Source: Boesenbergia rotunda
Taxonomy: Eukaryota; Streptophyta; Magnoliopsida; Zingiberales; Zingiberaceae
DNA length: 64,000 bases
Direction of reading: 5' to 3'
Assembly: GCA_024364735.1 (NCBI GenBank)
Contig: JAGFNQ010000878.1
Coordinates: 1-64,000, forward strand
Of this stretch, positions 1-10,200 are shown piece by piece. Under the pieces are notes generated by a model, which worked only from the letters and a program-made list of their open reading frames with translations, did no database searches and was not told where the DNA came from. Within the stretch, counting starts at the first letter, position 1. Each line of letters starts with the position of its first letter. Position numbers and translations under genes: made by a program.

Positions 1-832
1 TTTTTATTTAATATTTTAATTAATTATGATATTTAATTTATTGATAATATTTAATTAATTTATTTATATATAATGTTAATTAATAAATTAATTAACATAA
101 AATTTTAATTTAATTTAATTTGTAATTTTTTCTCCTTTTGTTTTTCCATTAATTTATTTCTTTTTTTTATCGAAATCATTTAAAAGGTAAAATTCAAGAA
201 GACGTTTTTTTAATAACAAAAATGATTCAACAGGGCCCTATTTTTAATTTTTAATTATATAAATAATTATGAAATTATATTTTTATATATAATATATATA
301 TATATAACAGTTATAAATCGTAATTAATTATTATAAAATAAATATTAATAAATAAATCAAATTTATATTAAGCGAGGCTATAATATAAATTTTAATAAAA
401 TCTACATTACAAGTCATATATCTTTATTTAATATTTCGAGATAATTTTTATTTAATATTTTAATTAATTATGAATTTTAATTTATTGATAATCTTTATTA
501 ATTTATTTATATATAATGTTAATTATAAATTAATTATCATAAAAATTTTAATTTAATGAATTTTGAAATTTTATATAATATTTAATAATTTATAAATTTT
601 AATTTAATTATTATCGAATATATTTATTTAAAAAAATATATAATTTTATCATTATTAATTATTCATGAAATAAAATATTATAATTAAATATTCCATAAAA
701 TTAACTTTATTTTTTATTTATTAAATATCATCATTAATAATGGACTCGAGTACATTCAAAGGAAAAAATAAATTTAAAAAATTTAACATATTTTTAAACT
801 AAAAAGCTCAAATTTTTTCACTTTGCTCGTAA
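1..832. other. AT-rich intergenic DNA, no gene seen
   Basis: Very AT-rich sequence with runs of A/T-only words. No open frame of note and no similarity recognised by eye. Parts of 1-130 and 440-560 look like diverged copies of each other (both contain an atttaatattttaattaatt-like stretch), so this may be decayed repeat DNA. Confidence 0.6.
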
Positions 833-1016
833 GGGGGCGTTTGGTAGGTTTGTTTTCTATTTCCATTTTCGGTAGAAAATATGATTTTCTGAAAAACGTG
901 TTTGGTTTGTATTTTCAGTCTTGTTTTCCAGAAAAAGATCTAGCATTTTCTGGAAAACTAGAGAACGAAAGAAAATTATTTTTCAAAAAAAAATGATTTT
1001 TTAAAAAATAAAAATA
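833..1016 (+). mobile_element. MITE fragment, GGGGGCGTTTGGT family
   Basis: Begins GGGGGCGTTTGGTAGG right after TAA. It is clearly related to the reverse complement of 60747-60966: both share the order GAAAATATGATTTTC, ACGTGTTT, TTCCAGAAAAAGAT and GAAAACTAGA. The second end is not clear, so this copy is probably truncated or runs into the next element. The TTA/TAA target duplication of the other copy suggests a Tourist-like (PIF/Harbinger) MITE. Confidence 0.55.
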
Positions 1017-1065
1017 AAAAATTGAGCAAAGTTTTTTTATTAAGCTTTGTTGTTTCGGTTAATTG

Positions 1066-1763
1066 GAGAAAACTCCCCAATCTCAAACTGGCCTTTACAT
1101 GCACTCCCTACTTGATAAATTCTTTGCATTCACTCCCTGATAAATTGAGTATAAAAGAGTGAAAACTCAGTATACATTGTAAAGATTTGAGTATAAATTG
1201 TTTGAGATTGAGTATTAATTTAAGAAATTTGAGTACAAAGTTTCGGTAACCCCTCATGTGAAAATCTTTATGTGGTGAGTATAAAAGAGTGAAAATTCAG
1301 TATATATTATAAAACTTTTGAGTATAAATTGTTTGAAATTGAGTACTAATTTAAGAAATTTGAGTACAAAATTTCGGTGACCCCTCATGTGAAAATCTTG
1401 ATGTGGTGTATGCAACCTCACATACTCAAATTTCTAAATTTTATACTCAAATGTTTTCAAATAATACTCAATCTAAATCAATTCATACTTAAATTTTGAT
1501 AATGTATACTGAAATTTTTATTATATACTGAAACAATGTATACTCAAATTTTTTCAAATAATACTCAAATTTCTTAAATTAGTACTTAATCTCAAAAAAG
1601 TTATACTCAAACCTTTACGATTTATACTGAATTTTTACTCTTTTATACTGATAAAAAAAATAATACACAAAACTGTCTTGTCAATCCTATCAGGGAGTGC
1701 ATGCGAAGAAATTTTCGGTTGGGGAGTGCATGTAAAGCTTAGTTTGATGTTAAGGATTTTCTC
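1066..1763. mobile_element. MITE-like element with about 42-bp terminal inverted repeats
   Basis: The left end (GAGAAAAC...TTTACATGCACTCCC, 1066-1109) and right end (GGGAGTGCATGTAAAG...TTTTCTC, 1716-1763) are inverted repeats of each other. The interior is non-coding and is itself built of inverted copies of GAGTATAAA / TTTATACTC words, so the whole element could fold into a long hairpin. No target duplication could be fixed because the flanks are T/A rich. The superfamily is not assigned. Confidence 0.7.
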
Positions 1764-1913
1764 AAATTTTCCCTTGTTGTTTTTATAAAGTTTTGTTGTT
1801 TTTATAAAGTTTTTACATGGGACATGCTGTTACTTAAGAAAACTATCATTACAATTCAAAAAACAAAACTTTTTTATCTTCGTCTTTTTCCTTCGAAAAA
1901 GGCCGAAAACGGA

Positions 1914-1951
<38 letters not shown>
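1914..1951. repeat. (AAT)n microsatellite
   Basis: About twelve uninterrupted AAT triplets directly upstream of the heme oxygenase pseudogene. Any asparagine-rich reading across it is a repeat artefact. Confidence 0.95.
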
Positions 1952-1952
<1 letters not shown>

Positions 1953-2116
1953 TCTCTCTCTCGCACAGCTTCTCCCCATAAATATGGCTGCCTAGCTCCC
2001 GATCTCTCAATCAACAAACAGCCATCCATCCATCCATCCCCGACAGCAATCAGCAAGATGTCGCATGTTTCCCAGGGGAGCCTCCTCTCGTTCGTCGACG
2101 AGATGAGGGCCGCCTC

Positions 2117-2271
2117 GATGAAGCTGCACTCCAGTTCAAAAAAGGCGAAATGCTCGTCCTCAACGTCTCCGCCAGCCCGTCTCAGAATCAACACGGAGAA
2201 AATAAATCACGATTATCACTGGTATGGTGAGACGCCTGGGATCGAGGGAATTTAGATGAAGCTGCACTCCA
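2117..2271. repeat. 121-bp insertion flanked by 17-bp direct repeats in HO exon 1
   Basis: The sequence GATGAAGCTGCACTCCA occurs at 2117-2133 and again at 2255-2271. The 121 bp between them have no counterpart in heme oxygenases and bring an in-frame TAG at their end. The duplicated word encodes the heme-ligand motif MKLHS. This looks like a target-site duplication or an unequal repair event. Removing it as a GT-AG intron (2134-2255) would leave the reading frame shifted. Confidence 0.8.
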
Positions 2272-2555
2272 AGATCCTGGCCAAGGAGGGCGAGAAAGAG
2301 CCGCCCGTCTCCCATTGGGAGCCGTCCGTCGCTGGGTTCCTCCAGTTCCTGGTCGATAGCAAACTCGTCTACGACACCTTCGAGGCCATCGTCCACGACG
2401 CCGACTATTGTAACTTCTACTATTCTAATATCCATTATATATATTTTGTAAACTAGCTAATTATATATCTTTTTCTGCTCTTCTTGTCGATGCATGGATG
2501 AGTCGATTGATTAATCAATTCCATTCATCAACTAATTTCACTTCAATATCAACAA

Positions 2556-2559
<4 letters not shown>

Positions 2560-2612
<53 letters not shown>
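2560..2612. repeat. (AT)n microsatellite in HO intron 1
   Basis: Uninterrupted TA dinucleotides over about 50 bp inside the first intron of the heme oxygenase pseudogene. Confidence 0.95.
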
Positions 2613-2614
<2 letters not shown>

Positions 2615-3080
2615 TGCATGGATTTTAAATTTGTTTGTTTGTAGATGCCGAGTTGAGAAATACTGGTCTGGAAAGGTCCGAAAAGCTAGCGAAAGATCTG
2701 GAATGGTTCTTCAAGGACCAAAACGTGCCATTCCTGAACCCTCTGCTCCTGGCCATTCTCATGCTCGCTATCTGGAGCAGATTTCACATAAGGATCCTCA
2801 AGCTTTCATTTGCCACTTCTACAATGTTTACTTCGCCCATAGCGCTGGCGGTTCAATTATCGGCAAAATGGTAGGTACCATTCTCCGTATAATAAATCGT
2901 TGCATAGAGGACAATATACTCTATGATTTATCTATTTATAGTAAATATCATAGAACCGACGATATTAATTAAATCGTTTAAAAAAAATGATATCATGTTC
3001 TTGCTCCAGCAACCAACAGTGTCTTCCGATCCATAGGTAGTTTGGTATCCATTAATAATACTTCTAACAATGACTATTTA

Positions 3081-3295
3081 AAAAATGATTAATGAGATTT
3101 TTTTAACCAACCTTGAGCGACCGGCTCGGCCACACGGAAGTTTTCCACCGGCCGCCAGGGTAAATCGGGAAGCGCTCGCAGTGGGCGGTCTAGAAGCCCA
3201 GCGTCCCAGGGTTCGTGCCCCATTTGGAAGAAAAATTCCTGCAAATATGTCGTAGCTGGGGATCGAACCACGGATACCTAGGATAGCGACTAGTT
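3081..3295 (-). mobile_element. tRNA-derived SINE in HO intron 2
   Basis: Flanked by a 16-bp target duplication, TAACAATGACTATTTA, at 3065-3080 and 3296-3311. Read on the - strand it starts near a tRNA-like B box, GGTTCGATCCC, followed by a body containing GGGACGCTGGGCTTCTAGACC, and it ends in a short A run (T run on the + strand at 3104-3110). The A box appears truncated. A second copy of the same family is at 61155-61360. Confidence 0.8.
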
Positions 3296-4519
3296 TAACA
3301 ATGACTATTTAGCTGTTATTGCACAATGACTAATTAGTTGTTATTGCACAATGACTATTGTTTTTAATTTTTTAAATAAATATTAAAAAATTATTTAAAA
3401 TTGTTATTAAAATAAAAAACAAACAAATAAATAAATAAACAAAATGACGAAGCGGCTCCATCGAGCTAGCATGGTAAGGAGCTCCCATTGTAGATGCTCT
3501 TATATTCTTGATGTATAGGAGCGGCTTGAAACCTTTGTTATATGTATCACGTGTAAGATTATTTTCAAACTGTACCTAAAAAATAATAGGAGCGTTTTTT
3601 TAACTTTTATCAACGGTTACAAAAATCACTTCAATAGAACATAGGAGCGGCGACAAAAAAAACAGTTTTAAAATCAGTGGTAAAAATGTAAGAATGATTG
3701 AAAAGTACTTTTGAAAGTAAAAAAAAAAAAAAAAAAAAAAACTATTCTTATATCCTCCCTCTATCGCACAATCCTGTCTTACAATAAGTCAGTTTACTTG
3801 GAATCCAATCCTTAAGAGGCCCCCTCTAGATTGAACCCTTAATTGGCCCGATCCTTAACCATCTAGTTATGGATTGGGCTTGATGAACCGAGTCAACGGA
3901 TAACCGGCCAATTAATCTGGTTCTGAGCTGATCAGGTTCGACCCCAGCCCATGGTCAGGTCTACTGGCTACTGCTATCTGTGTCTGTCTATATACTTCTA
4001 CATGCCTTAGCAAACTCATTCATCGTCACTATCTTTCTCAATTTGCTGATCAGGCTACAGATACACTTAATAATCTTGTTTACATCACCAATATGGGACT
4101 CACTGTATCCACTCGGTAATGGCTGGACATACACAGCTTGGTAGTGTTTGAAGACTCTTCGCTTCTGAACCAACTCAGAAATTCATTGATATCCTTCTAG
4201 GTGTCAGCAAAACTCTTAGACAACAAGGAGCTGGAGTTCTATAAGTGGGATGGTGATCTCTCTCAACTGTTGCAAAACGTGCGCGATAAGCTAAACAAAG
4301 TTGCTTCAGTATGATACTCAACACTCTTTTCTTTCTCTTTTCAGTTTTTTTTTTCATTGTGATTCATCTCATACGAAAAGCATTATCATCCGCTAAGTTG
4401 TTTGTCTATCGTTTCTTCAGGGCTGGTCTAGAGATGAAAGAGATCACTGCTTGGCGGAGACTGAGATATTATTCAAATACTCAAAAGAGATACTTCGTCT
4501 GATACAATCACGAGCTTAA

Positions 4520-4939
4520 TAAATGCAAATATTATGGGAGATCTGTTGTTCCGTTTTAAATTAAGCGTGTAATATTTCCATTTGCTGAATAAATGCTTCT
4601 GTAACCTACTCTGCAATTTAAAGTTATTCAAGCAAAATTTGGAAATCTAAATCAGACACTAATTCATATGCACTATGAATAAAAGAGATGTTTCAAACTA
4701 CACCCACTAAGTATGAATCCGGGACCATGTTTCATATACTTTTTTTTTATGCAACTATATCTCCAATGCGAAGCAATCGATCACAAAAACAGTTTTTCGG
4801 CTTACAAAAACACAAGATGCGCCACTACTTGGAAGACGAAGGATCTAATCAGTAAACAGAAATACAAGGAATGATAATCCAATCTGGGCAAGTTTCTCAA
4901 TCATTAATGTCCCTCACGAGGGAGAGTTCCTACTACATT
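4520..4939. other. Convergent intergenic region between HO pseudogene and HY5
   Basis: About 420 bp that must hold the 3' untranslated regions of both genes. AATAAA-like words occur just after the heme oxygenase stop (about 4518 and 4589). No other feature is seen. Confidence 0.6.
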
Positions 4940-6801
4940 CTACATGCCTTCTCCAGAGACGCTACTTCCAGAGCCTCTCCTACCAACTGTAGTATTTTTC
5001 AGTATCTGCAGGAGAAATACAGAGTTTCAGAGAGGTTTTCACTATAAAGGTGTTGACCAGGTGCTCAAATTATGAAGTCTACAATCAACTAAAAGCAGCA
5101 GCTAATACAAACATGAAGAGCTTACGGAGTTTCTAAGTTTCAGAAAAACTAATAGAGAGTAAATTGGAAAAATCCCACTAGAAACGAAAAGTCCTGCAAT
5201 AGAAAGTGTGTATAAGCACTCTAACAATGAATTGGAAAACTTGCAGTTGTCACATTCCCATTGAAATCACCAATAAACCTCATTGTCGAGTCATCCTCAA
5301 TCAATGAGGCTTATTTTGCCTAGAACAAGTGAGCTGTGGAGAAGGGTGATGCTGCTTATTTGAGGAATGAGTTGAGATGTGACTCAATGCATCCTCACTG
5401 ATTTATGCTTTCCTTACTTCAGAACAAGAGGCTTCAAGGTGAATTCTTTTCCTGCCTCATTCGTGCCGACGAAATCATGTATTGACACAAGCAAAATACC
5501 ATTCCCCAAACTCAAAATGAAATTTTAAACCATAGCTACAAATGCTTCAACACTCAATGGATTATGTTGCTAAAAGTAGTTGAACACCACATAGAAATCG
5601 GTCAATCTCCTTGTTGTAAACCAAAAAAAGGTGAGATTGACAAGCCACACTATGTACACTAGTAGATAAACAAAAGCTAGCATAGGTTTTGTATTATTAA
5701 GGCGAAGAAGGCAAGAAATAACTAGGGAAGAACAGAAACAACGAGAAGACCTAAAGGGAAATCTAGTAGAGAAAAACTTTTGACGATGATAGTCAGTTGT
5801 GCCTCCTAAAATTAACAACTTATATGAAACCTTTGGTGGAGTCACATAGACTTGAGAAGAGGATGAGCTCTGATACGCTCAGTGAAAAAACTCAATGAAA
5901 ACCTCAGTGAATGACGTGACACTTTGCATGCACACGTTTGATTACCGCCCGAACACCATCGGCGGCCTCTGGCCGTCGTCCCGAATCAAACTATACCCTG
6001 GGAGACACGGTGAACCCATCGGGGATCACTACATGCAAGTGCTACATCATTCATTGAGGTTTTCATTGAATTTTTTCACTGAGCGTATCATTTTCCTATA
6101 CATATATATCCCTTCATACAAAAATCTCTGCATTTCATCTGCACAGATTTCTCGTTTTTTCCCCTACTGGAATTGTGGAATATGCATTTAAGTCAAATTT
6201 TGAATTGAATCATTATCTCTGAAACAAGGCATTAATCACAAGATACATGATTCAGATGCGATTTTAATGTGATCGATAAAAGCTAATTGCTTTTGTTTTT
6301 CATCTAAGGTAATTTGTAAAATTCATAATTGTTATTTTTAACATACAACTCTAATGACCTAAAAGTGGGCCAAGAAAAAAAAACCTCTCTCATAGACATA
6401 AATAAGTATAAAGTTCGAACAATGTAGTAGAATTATTAGAACCCAGATTTTAAGTAAAACACTCTACTTCAAAACAATTGGAACCCTAGAAATTCACTAG
6501 AAATTTCAAACATTTCAAAATTCAGAGCAAAAAAATCATCTTCCCACACTCACTCCATAGCCAGCCCATATCGAACTACAAGGCCAACATAGTTTGAGTT
6601 GAGAAATATTAAGGGGTATGAGAAAAGGAATGTGCAACAACCTCCAATTGTTCCAAGATTATGTCACAACACGCCCCTAGGGTGTAGCACAGATGATGGG
6701 TGCATGACATTCCTGACATAATGGCCAGGGGTCTATCCCCAGGAGGTAATCAGGGGCGTAGCCACCTTAAGGTCACCCCCTCTCAAATTTTATTAAAAAA
6801 A

Positions 6802-6859
<58 letters not shown>

Positions 6860-9692
6860 TTGTTATCATTTTGCTTAGTCGATCACCACCATTCATTGTC
6901 GAAAACTGAAACTGATCACATATCTAGAAAGCTCATGACCTAAGCTATCCATTGCTACCACTTTTATGAGGAAATATCGAGATTTAAAATATTAAGTATT
7001 GAATTTTAAAATAAAATATCATAATAAACGAATGAACTAAATCATAGGATATGAAGTGAGGTGCTAAATTAAAATTGAATCCAATTTGAACTAAATTCAA
7101 GTATGGAGATAAGGATTACTTTGATTTAAACCAGGATTGATTTGGTCAAGTTATGGCCGAATCAAGTTTAATATTTAAACGGGTTCGATCAATTTCAAAT
7201 GAATTAGGATATTTTCGAGAAAAATATTTATATATTTTCTCTCCCTTTTCTCCCTACGATGTCACAACCCCGTCATATCGTATGTCACCTCTTCGTTCAT
7301 TCATCTCTTTTATTTTTCTCTTCCTCTTCTTCCACATTTGCTTCTTCTCTTTCTGTTCTCGAACGATAGTAAACCTATAATTTGTTCCACTCATCTTATT
7401 AAGCACAAGAGATTTCTTTTCTTCTCCTTTCTCTTCTCCAATGAGCAAGAAATATAGTAACAACTGCTACCCTCTTCCTTCCAACAATAAAAACAGTCCT
7501 CTGCCCTCACATCTTCTCCTCTTCTTATATTTTTAGGATTTTATTAACACCACAAAAATAGTTTTGTTTTTACTTCTTCCTCTCCCTATTTTCTCTCTTC
7601 TCTATTTTTCTCAAAAGCAATGGTTTTCTAAGAGAGTAAGTTATTTCTTTCTTCTTTCATGTTTAATTAATTAAAGAAAAGTTGTAAAGTATAAATTTTA
7701 TTTTATTAGATTGCTAGTTAGGATAATTATTTAAATCGCAATGAAGATCATATATGTAGAAATGCTAAATATTAGGAGAAAGTGATATCATAAATGATTT
7801 TTTTGACTTTAAATCATAAAAAACTTTGAGGATCGATATATCATTGTTTCAACTAAAACTAATGCTCTGTTTACTTACAAGAGTGGATGATGGATAGATT
7901 AAACAACCTTAGGGGCATGGGAAGAGAATGGAAAGGAAAAAAAATCTTTTCCTTTGCATACTTGTTTACCATGATTGAGGAAGATGGGTACATGCGGTGT
8001 AATTTTATTAATGCAAAAGGGTACATGCGTCATTATTTTGGTATATGGTGTAATTTTATGAGTTAAAAAGGGTACATGCGTTATTTTTTTTGGTTTATGA
8101 TGTAATTTTGTAAATAAAAAGGGGTACATGCGTCATTTTTTTATCCATCCGCTGCTTTCCGTCCGATTTTGAGATGATCGATTTTGACTCCAAAACTATC
8201 CGCGGATGGATTATATTTCTCTTCCCTCTTTAAATTTTAATGAAGTAAACAATGGAAAGATTTCCACTGCGGAAACTTTTTCTTAGTTTTACTTTCCGCT
8301 CTCCCAAGTAAACAGAGCATTTGTGATCAAAATTTTCAAATTTAAGTTCTTTTTAAGCTCCTTAAATTCGAAATTTAGATTTTTAAATGATGAAATTGAT
8401 CTACATTAATATTTAGGATTTTTGAAAATCGCCCCTCCTGGTTGAATATCCTGGCTACGCCACTGGAGGTAATGGTCTGCATTTTCTACCCTACCATACG
8501 CCTGTTGTCTGTGTAACTGCATGAACCTCCCTCCATATCCGTGGAGTCGGCTCTAGGGGGCGTTAAGGTATCGGATGAGAAAAAAAGATTATGTTGCAAC
8601 ACCCACGTATGAAACCATTAAATCAACTCAAATTTCAGCATGTATTTGACCTAGAACTGGATTCAACCTAGAACTGTAGAATGGGAAATAATTGAAATGC
8701 TAATACTCATGGGGAGCACGACTCTTCTTCCTTAAAGAATTAAGTGTAATCTTCAGCAATTGCTTAAACAAAGACTGGGAAATTCAATTACTCGTCCTTG
8801 GCAAAGAAAATCAAGATATACTTGTCTTCCAAGTAAACAAGAGAAAGAAAGTCATACTTGTCTTAGCATGTTGTTTTCATTTTGCAATGTAGACATCCTC
8901 TCTTCTAGTTCTGAATTCCTGGCCTCTAAATCCTTCACCTTGACCTCCAAATCATTCAGGTAGGCCTTCTTCCTCTCCCTTGCTTGTTGAGCTGAGACTC
9001 TGTTCCTCAGCAACCTTTGATTTTTTAAAAATAAAAAATAAAATTGACCAAAAGCAGACAAACAGTTCATTATCCGAACAAATCATTGGCGAAGTATCCA
9101 AACAGAGAGACAGGAGAGCAAAATCCCTCCTAACCTCTTCAGCCGCTTGTGCTCCTTGTCGGCGGGGCTCCTCCCTCTCCGCTTCTGGCCAGACTGAGCG
9201 GTGGACTGGGCTTGCTCCGGACCAGCCGCCAAGGCAGCCTCTCTAGCGGAGGTCGACGGGCCGGCCAAATCGAATCCGAAATCCGGCACTCTCCTGATCT
9301 CCTCGTCGCTCTCCATTCCTATATCAGATCCAAAACCTCGATTTCACCAACAAGACCAACAAAATACAGCCAAAAAATCTAAATCATCAATAAACTATAA
9401 TACAGAGAAAAGAAAACAGGAATCCCATTCTCCATAGAAAAAAAAATGTAGTCTTGACGAACTAGAGAAGAACGCAACAACACATTCATCGAATTGAACT
9501 TGAAAAAAAATGAATTTTGACGAACAAAAATATGCTTTTTCCGAAAAAAATTACTAAACATTTCATCACCAGAATCAAATAAGAGCCAGAACTAATCAAA
9601 GACTTGCCCTCTTTGCCTTCCATCTGGGGGGCGGAGCTGGAAGACCTCTCGCTGCTCGAAGGAAGAGAGCTGTTCCCATGCTCTTGCAGCAT
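4940..9692 (-). CDS. HY5: HY5 bZIP transcription factor, four exons
   Basis: HY5 is a nuclear bZIP factor that promotes photomorphogenesis by binding ACGT elements in light-regulated genes and is degraded through COP1 in the dark. Exons on the - strand are 9692-9608, 9318-9135, 9014-8858 and 5005-4940. Joined they give 163 aa; Arabidopsis HY5 has 168. The start MLQEHGNSSLPSSSERSSSS matches the HY5 N terminus. ESDEEIRRVPDF (residues 31-42) is the casein kinase II site and COP1-binding VP motif, with VPD in place of the usual VPE. The basic region KRLLRNRVSAQQARERKK (about 89-106) keeps the N-x7-R signature, followed by leucine heptads to about residue 140 and the tail ILKNTTVGRRG. Intron 1 starts with GC, not GT (AGG|GCAAGT), and only this donor keeps frame. 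Intron 3 is 3.85 kb because of transposon insertions. No lesion is seen, so the gene is probably functional. The shorter HYH paralogue has a different N terminus. Confidence 0.95.
5871..6090. mobile_element. MITE in HY5 intron 3 (TGATACGCTCAGTG ends)
   Basis: 220 bp with nearly perfect terminal inverted repeats of about 45 bp: TGATACGCTCAGTGAAAAAA on the left, and its complement ending CACTGAGCGTATCA on the right. The core is GC-rich (CACCATCGGCGGCC, CGAATCAAACTATACCCTGG). A second, more diverged copy lies at 11800-12034. No target duplication is evident. Confidence 0.85.
6804..6858. repeat. (TA)n microsatellite
   Basis: About 55 bp of alternating TA inside the hAT element in HY5 intron 3. 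Open frames across it code only Tyr-Ile repeats. Confidence 0.95.
7862..8320. mobile_element. Nested MITE with ATGCTCTGTTTACTT ends
   Basis: ATGCTCTGTTTACTT at 7862-7876 and its exact complement AAGTAAACAGAGCAT at 8306-8320 bound about 460 bp inside the larger hAT element. The interior carries three imperfect copies of a unit of about 60 bp built on GGGTACATGCGTCATT (7984-8137). No coding frame and no clear target duplication. Confidence 0.7.
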
Positions 9693-10200
9693 TCTTCTCT
9701 GCCTCCGCCACCTTCAACAGAGAAGAAGAAGAAGAAGAAGATGATGAAGAAGAAAAAAGACGGCGACTTTGCTTTGACTCCGCTGTCGCCCTTCCCCACC
9801 ATATCTTCTGGTAAAAAGCCGGGAAGGAAGAGCTAATCAGGTCGGCTACTTGCCGTCCGATCATGATTCATCGTACGGATAAAAGAGCATGATCGTGGAC
9901 GAAGGATGGGCCATATATCGAGTGTGGAATCCAAAGGTGATGAGAAGGCAAGCGTGGATATTTCTTAACCGACCGATTTCTATCGAATCTTGTGGCTGGC
10001 ATGCCCGCTAGATCCAGCCTTTTCCCTTTTGTCAAAAAATAATATAATATTAATTTAAATCTACGCCAACGTATAATATCTTCATGAGGAAAAAGTTTCG
10101 GCCTCCATGCGAGCACGACCCGATATCTAGAGGAGAATTTAAAGAGACTATCATATCTGACTCAAATACATAATTAAATAATATATATATATATATATAT
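9693..10200 (-). promoter_or_regulatory. HY5 upstream and leader region
   Basis: Immediately upstream of the HY5 ATG (reading leftward) the leader is rich in TTC/CTT triplets (about 9722-9760), typical of plant 5' leaders. ATGs at 9864 and 9802 on the same strand open frames that overlap the HY5 start in other frames; if transcription begins upstream of them they would act as overlapping uORFs. The region ends at a TA tract, where the solo LTR is inserted. No TATA box can be assigned with confidence. Confidence 0.45.

Larger units (their letters stand above)
2058..4519 (+). pseudogene. HO1: Heme oxygenase (HO1/HY1 type) pseudogene, four exons
   Basis: Related to plastid heme oxygenase, which opens heme to biliverdin IX-alpha with release of CO and iron using ferredoxin, the first step to phytochromobilin. 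Exons read as 2058-2409, 2645-2870, 4201-4308 and 4421-4519. All three introns are GT-AG and keep frame at the junctions. Diagnostic family sequences are LVDSKLVYDT, RNTGLER, DPQAFICHFYNVYFAHSAGG, DNKELEFYKWDG and EILRLI near the end. The MKLH motif with the expected heme-ligand histidine is present, twice. Damage: no transit peptide upstream (an in-frame stop follows the nearest upstream ATG); a 121-bp insertion between 17-bp direct repeats ends the first exon frame at 2253-2255; and a 1-bp deletion near 2720 shifts frame between KDQ and RAIPEPSAPG. The 3' half is undamaged, so inactivation looks recent. Another active HO1 elsewhere in the genome is likely (inference). Confidence 0.9.
6751..8465. 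mobile_element. Non-autonomous hAT element in HY5 intron 3
   Basis: Bounded by an exact 8-bp target duplication, GAGGTAAT, at 6743-6750 and 8466-8473, the size used by hAT transposases. The ends are CAGGGGCGTAGCCA and its imperfect complement TGGCTACGCCACTG, a common hAT terminal sequence in plants. The 1,715-bp interior has no transposase frame. It contains a TA microsatellite and a further nested element. Confidence 0.9.

Noticed and set aside
3081..3295. A functional tRNA gene at the tRNA-like sequences (also 61155-61360)
   Set aside because: Only promoter-like boxes are present; no cloverleaf with acceptor stem can be formed, and the segments are parts of SINEs.
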